Virus record (IMG/VR): IMGVR_UViG_3300037070_007086
Location: 1-38,797 of that record
Strand: one strand, 5' to 3'
DNA: 38,797 nucleotides
From: a virus
This document shows, in pieces, positions 35,640-38,797 of this stretch. Within the stretch, counting starts at the first letter, position 1, and every line of letters begins with the position of its first letter. Both the position numbers and the translations under genes were made by a program. The notes under the pieces were generated by a model. It made no database searches. It worked only from the letters and a program-made list of their open reading frames with translations, and was not told the origin of the DNA.

Positions 35640-37771
35640 TGAAGTTGCTCTTCTTAGACATAGAGACCACAGGTCTTGACTGGAAGTCTGATTCTATACA
35701 TGGAATCGGATACGCCTATGAAGAAGATGAGGTCAGTTACACTGACCTGTATAATCTTACCCCAAATTCAACACTTTTATCTGATCTTGCTGACCCAAGC
35801 ATCCCAAAGATCGGCTGCAACGTGAGATTCGATCTTCGCTTTCTTAAGCGGGCAGGTCTCGAAGTTGCAGGTCCGATCTGGGACATAAAGATCCTAGCCC
35901 AACTCCTAGACGAGAACTCCCCTCTTGGACTGAAAGAACTTACTGCCCGCTACTTAGGAGAAGGAAACTTAGATGAAAAAAGCGATATTGACCGCGCTGT
36001 CTCTCTTGCCGGAGTTAAGCATGTTGGTGATCTGTGTCGGCTCGATATATCTAAGCCTGGTCTTTATTATGATCTTATTGCTCGATACTGTTGTGAAGAT
36101 GTTAACAACACTTTAAAGCTGTTTCACATGTTCGTAGACCTCGTGAAGGACATGGACCGTCGCTGGAAAGAAGAACGAGGCGTCTCTAAGGGACCTCTCG
36201 ACTACTTGAAAGAAGAAGCGTTCCCTGTAGAAGAAGCTCTCTTCCACATGGAAACGCGAGGGATCAAGATCGATCCTAAGGCGATCGCCGATACCCAGAA
36301 ACTTCTGAAAGCAGAGCATGAACGATTGCTCTTTGACTTAAATTTCACATATCAAAAACAAATTGTACAAGTTGAAGAGGGGCTGTATGAAAAAGCACTT
36401 GAAAAAAGAAAGACGGAAAAAGGCAAGTCGAAGGTTTTACGGTCAAGTGACAGTTACAGTACAAAGTTCATGTGGAGCTCTTCCCAGCATGTCGGCAAAC
36501 TTATCTACGAAACATTTGAAGTCCCTCCTAAGCTGGTTAGCAAGACGAAGTCAGGACTCTACAGTACAGGAGACTTTGAGCTTTCAGCGCTGAAAGAGGC
36601 ACTGCCGCCTACTCACCCACTCCAAGATTTTCTGTCTCTGTTCAACAAGTATCGTGCGTCAGCTAAGCTGCTAAGCACGTATGCAAGCCCTGACTCAGGA
36701 CTCCTCCAAGAAATTTCAGACGGTAGGATCTACTCTCTCTACCTCCAAGCCGGTTCCAGCAAAGAGGGCGGGGTTGGAGGGACGGCTACTGGTCGTCTCT
36801 CCTCCCAGTCCCCGAACATGCAAAATCTTCCTCGTGCTGGAGGGATCAAGAAGTTCTTCGTCCCTGACAGCGAAGACAAAGTTTTCGCCTACTTCGACTA
36901 TTCTCAAGTGGAGCTGCGGATCGCAGCGCACCTCTCCCAAGACAAGGAGCTAGTAAATGCGTACACAAAAGGTCTTGATCTTCATTCTCTTACTGCTAGT
37001 GGTATCTTTGGCAAGACTGTTGATCGGGTAAGCAAAGAGGAGCGGCAGGCAGCAAAGACTATCAACTTTGCGATGATCTACGACGCTAAAGCTTACCGTC
37101 TCTGGCAGGAACTTGGCCCTCTCGGGTACTCGCTAGATGACTGTGAACAGATGCGAAAGGCTTTCTTCGAGAAGTACTCTGGATACAAGGCTTTCCTAAA
37201 GCGCGTCTTAAAGTACGTCCAAGAATATGGCTGCGTGATCTCTGAGACCGGGCGAGTTCGGCGACTCCCTGATATTGAATATGGCGACGCTTTGAATTGG
37301 CAGACTCGGACTGTGGACTGCTCGAAAGAACTTTACGAGCGGCTGAGAGCGTTTCCACAAGAGAGGTTGAGCCCTGCTGAAGCTTTCATCCGTGCTAAGA
37401 AGAAGTTCAACCATGCTACTAAGCAGGCATATAACTTCCCTATTCAGGGCCTGGGAGCGTCCATTACTAAGCGTGCGATGATAGAGCTTAACGGCGCAGG
37501 ATACGACCTTATTACGCAAGTACATGACTCAATAGTAATCCAGTTGCATAAGGAGAATTCTATTGACTGTTTAGCAGAAATACGTCATACTATGGAAAGA
37601 AGTTACCGACTTACAGTTCCTCTAGTTGCTGAAGGAAAGCTGATCAAGAGCTTAGACGAAAGCGACAAAGCTGTGAGTTTAGTCCCTACCAAAGAAGGAG
37701 TACCTAGTGAAGATCCAAGAGAAAATCCCCGAGATCAAACGGTTTCTAAGAGCGGCAAAGGACGGGTTTGA
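35639..37771 (+). CDS. polA: DNA polymerase I (family A) with 3'-5' exonuclease
   Basis: GTG 35639 overlaps the previous stop, with AGGTG 4 nt upstream. The 710-residue protein lacks a 5'-3' exonuclease domain. The 3'-5' exonuclease shows ExoI DIETTGL (7-13), ExoII CNVRFDLRF (about 60-68) and ExoIII ARYCCED (about 149-155). Polymerase motif A is FDYSQVELR (about 419-427), motif B RQAAKTINFAMIYD (about 468-481, Phe at the ddNTP-selecting position) and motif C QVHDSI (about 626-631). The usual Glu after the catalytic Asp in motif C is Ser, and Gly after the O-helix Tyr is Asp. Role: genome replication. Confidence 0.95.
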   Translation: MKLLFLDIETTGLDWKSDSIHGIGYAYEEDEVSYTDLYNLTPNSTLLSDLADPSIPKIGCNVRFDLRFLKRAGLEVAGPIWDIKILAQLLDENSPLGLKELTARYLGEGNLDEKSDIDRAVSLAGVKHVGDLCRLDISKPGLYYDLIARYCCEDVNNTLKLFHMFVDLVKDMDRRWKEERGVSKGPLDYLKEEAFPVEEALFHMETRGIKIDPKAIADTQKLLKAEHERLLFDLNFTYQKQIVQVEEGLYEKALEKRKTEKGKSKVLRSSDSYSTKFMWSSSQHVGKLIYETFEVPPKLVSKTKSGLYSTGDFELSALKEALPPTHPLQDFLSLFNKYRASAKLLSTYASPDSGLLQEISDGRIYSLYLQAGSSKEGGVGGTATGRLSSQSPNMQNLPRAGGIKKFFVPDSEDKVFAYFDYSQVELRIAAHLSQDKELVNAYTKGLDLHSLTASGIFGKTVDRVSKEERQAAKTINFAMIYDAKAYRLWQELGPLGYSLDDCEQMRKAFFEKYSGYKAFLKRVLKYVQEYGCVISETGRVRRLPDIEYGDALNWQTRTVDCSKELYERLRAFPQERLSPAEAFIRAKKKFNHATKQAYNFPIQGLGASITKRAMIELNGAGYDLITQVHDSIVIQLHKENSIDCLAEIRHTMERSYRLTVPLVAEGKLIKSLDESDKAVSLVPTKEGVPSEDPRENPRDQTVSKSGKGRV

Positions 37772-38072
37772 GAAAGTAGCTGTAGACGACGGAAAGCAAT
37801 ATACCGTCAGCTTCGCACTTGCTCTAGCTAAGCCTGTGCAGGACGCTTCTGCGTCCTTCGTAAAGAGCTATCTCGAGTCTATCCAAAAAGCTATTTCCGC
37901 CTTCCCTCAAAGCGACATCCTCGCAGTCCAAGTCGACATCATCGACCAAGACAGCTTTGAGCACAAACTCGTCAAGGAGACCCGCGATGCCTTCGAAACC
38001 TCGCAAAAGCTTGAAGCCCCTCTCTCGAAAAAAGACCTCTCGCTCGCCACAGCTGGTGGAGAGTCCGCTTAA
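37707..38072 (+). CDS. Small protein overlapping the polymerase end, 121 aa
   Basis: GTG 37707 has AAGGAG 6 nt upstream inside the polymerase gene (65-bp overlap). The product is helical and beta mixed (IPEIKRFLRAAKDGFEKVAVDDGKQYTVSFALALAKPVQDASASFVKSYLESIQKAISAF...AVQVDIIDQDSF). The C-terminal tail is Lys/Ser-rich. The overlap and shared operon suggest a role in replication, but the family is not recognised. Confidence 0.72.
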   Translation: MKIQEKIPEIKRFLRAAKDGFEKVAVDDGKQYTVSFALALAKPVQDASASFVKSYLESIQKAISAFPQSDILAVQVDIIDQDSFEHKLVKETRDAFETSQKLEAPLSKKDLSLATAGGESA

Positions 38073-38496
38073 GCGGCGGCTCTTCGTAGATCCTGCAAGC
38101 ATCTCCTCAGGATGGGCCTACTATGTTGGAAAGGATCTCAAGTCTCATGGAACGATTGCTACAGACAAAACTTGGCCGGTTTTTACTAGGCTTCATGCCA
38201 TCTGGGCTCAGTATCGGCTTACTATGGCTAACGATTCTATCGACGAAGTACATATCGAGCAGCTCCCTCGTATGTGCCATATTTTTACTCATTGGAGCGT
38301 TGGGATCATTGGTCATGCTCTCTTTCCTCACGTCAGCAGTAGATCTATTGCTGGAGACATCCCAGTCAAAGCTTGGCAAAAAGCTACGAACTGGAAAGAT
38401 CGCAAAGAGAAGTGGAAAGAAGCTGGCTGCAAGAGCGAAGACCAGCTAGCGGCTATCTGCATGGGTGAGTACTACGTCGGAAAGTATGGTGCTTAA
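37987..38496 (+). CDS. RuvC-like Holliday junction resolvase / RNase H-fold nuclease, 169 aa
   Basis: ATG 37987 has AAGGAG 7 nt upstream and overlaps the previous gene by 86 bp. A basic 30-residue N-terminus precedes LFVDPASISSGWAYY, where Asp35 is the first RNase H-fold acid. EVHIEQLP gives Glu91 at the second, and a C-terminal EDQLAAICMGEYYV gives Glu151/Asp152 and Glu161. This acid layout and the DPxxxxxGxA start match the RuvC-like superfamily. It may resolve recombination junctions or branched DNA before packaging, in keeping with the recombination genes upstream. Confidence 0.75.
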   Translation: MPSKPRKSLKPLSRKKTSRSPQLVESPLKRRLFVDPASISSGWAYYVGKDLKSHGTIATDKTWPVFTRLHAIWAQYRLTMANDSIDEVHIEQLPRMCHIFTHWSVGIIGHALFPHVSSRSIAGDIPVKAWQKATNWKDRKEKWKEAGCKSEDQLAAICMGEYYVGKYGA

Positions 38497-38497
38497 A

Positions 38498-38617
38498 ATG
38501 TCTGAAATAAAATATTCAAGTACGTGGCAAAGACACAAAGCTAAGAAATGCACTGATACTTGTTGGTACTGCAAGCAAGAGAAGAAATTGATCGAGACTC
38601 CGAAGGTGTCGAGATGA
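38498..38617 (+). CDS. Very small Cys-containing protein, 39 aa
   Basis: ATG 38498 lies 2 nt after the RuvC-like stop. The product contains CTDTCWYC, a Cys-x3-Cys-x2-Cys pattern of a possible zinc-binding finger, in a basic context (MSEIKYSSTWQRHKAKK). Its stop overlaps the ATG of the next gene (ATGA), as in the rest of the operon. Too short for a family call. Confidence 0.5.
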   Translation: MSEIKYSSTWQRHKAKKCTDTCWYCKQEKKLIETPKVSR

Positions 38618-38769
38618 TTATAAAGCTACTTGCATACGAAGATGAGTTCCACGAAGACCAAGACAAGCCGAAGATCGAGATCATAATGCACGAGCCAAGC
38701 GCTGAAGACTTTGCATCAGAGCTCAAAGACTTCGCAGAAGTCGTAGAGCTAGAGCTGGAGGAAGTGTGA
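38614..38769 (+). CDS. Small acidic protein, 51 aa
   Basis: ATG 38614 has AAGG 7 nt upstream and overlaps the previous stop (ATGA); a longer frame to 38560 is less likely. The product is Glu/Asp-rich (MIIKLLAYEDEFHEDQDKPKIEIIMHEPSAEDFASELKDFAEVVELELEEV) with a beta start and helical acidic end. It is probably a small regulator or mimic; no family recognised. Confidence 0.6.
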   Translation: MIIKLLAYEDEFHEDQDKPKIEIIMHEPSAEDFASELKDFAEVVELELEEV

Positions 38770-38797
38770 AGAAGATTGCCTTTCCTGTGATGTCTTT
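38766..38797 (+). CDS. Start of a further gene, cut by window end
   Basis: GTG 38766 overlaps the previous stop (GTGTGA) and has GGAGG about 4 nt upstream. The ten visible codons read MKKIAFPVMS. The operon therefore continues past the right edge. Nothing more can be said. Confidence 0.5.
   Translation, partial: MKKIAFPVMS

Overview
The window is most of the genome of a tailed double-stranded DNA phage with a short-tail (podovirus-like) virion. It carries an N4-gp56-type major capsid protein, portal, large terminase, a family A DNA polymerase, and three proteins in the position of internal-virion (ejection) proteins. Predicted lipoproteins, a spanin-like overlapping gene pair and strong sigma70-type promoters point to a Gram-negative host. 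The exact host cannot be named from the sequence. No bacterial chromosomal genes, rRNA or tRNA were seen, and the left end cuts through a gene.

Layout. (1) 1-19.8 kb, minus strand: the virion cassette, read right to left. It holds tail fibres, small membrane protein, large terminase, portal, scaffold, major capsid, two duplicated decoration-type proteins, tail adaptor and tube proteins, a collar-domain fibre, a GNAT acetyltransferase and the ejection proteins. At least three internal sigma70-like promoters drive it (near 19.81, 16.76 and 5.24 kb). (2) 19.8-20.3 kb: a protein-free stretch with a consensus plus-strand promoter followed by about 320 nt of dense hairpins, a candidate structured noncoding RNA. 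(3) 20.3-21.45 kb, minus: a zinc-ribbon protein, a small acidic protein and a lipoprotein. (4) 21.45-22.0 kb: intergenic, with a run of G-tracts on the minus strand. (5) 22.0-25.3 kb, plus: an early-type operon of small unknown proteins, then a tyrosine recombinase preceded by repeated hairpins. (6) 25.8-29.4 kb, plus: membrane and envelope proteins, including a collagen-like lipoprotein and a spanin-like pair, plus an HNH endonuclease. (7) 32.3-29.3 kb, minus: an operon with a probable small terminase, a second HNH endonuclease and a CYTH-domain protein. (8) 32.3-38.8 kb, plus: the DNA-metabolism operon, with PD-(D/E)XK nuclease, third HNH, possible ssDNA-binding protein, RecA-like ATPase, PolA and a RuvC-like resolvase.

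How it fits together. No phage RNA polymerase is visible, so transcription appears to rely on host sigma70-type promoters. Several of these have a short palindrome (ACAC-N-GTGT type) between the -35 and -10 boxes. The polymerase, recombination nuclease, RecA-like ATPase and RuvC-like protein form a replication and recombination module; primase and helicase may lie past the right end. Large and small terminase genes are about 14 kb apart in different operons. The recombinase suggests a temperate life cycle or another site-specific recombination event, but no classical repressor was recognised. No endolysin was identified.

Most worth following up: the structured RNA locus at 19.94-20.26 kb, the attenuator-like leader before the RecA-like ATPase (34.35-34.41 kb), the RBS-masking hairpin in front of the HNH gene at 30.78 kb, and the operator-like array between overlapping promoters at 32.3-32.45 kb.
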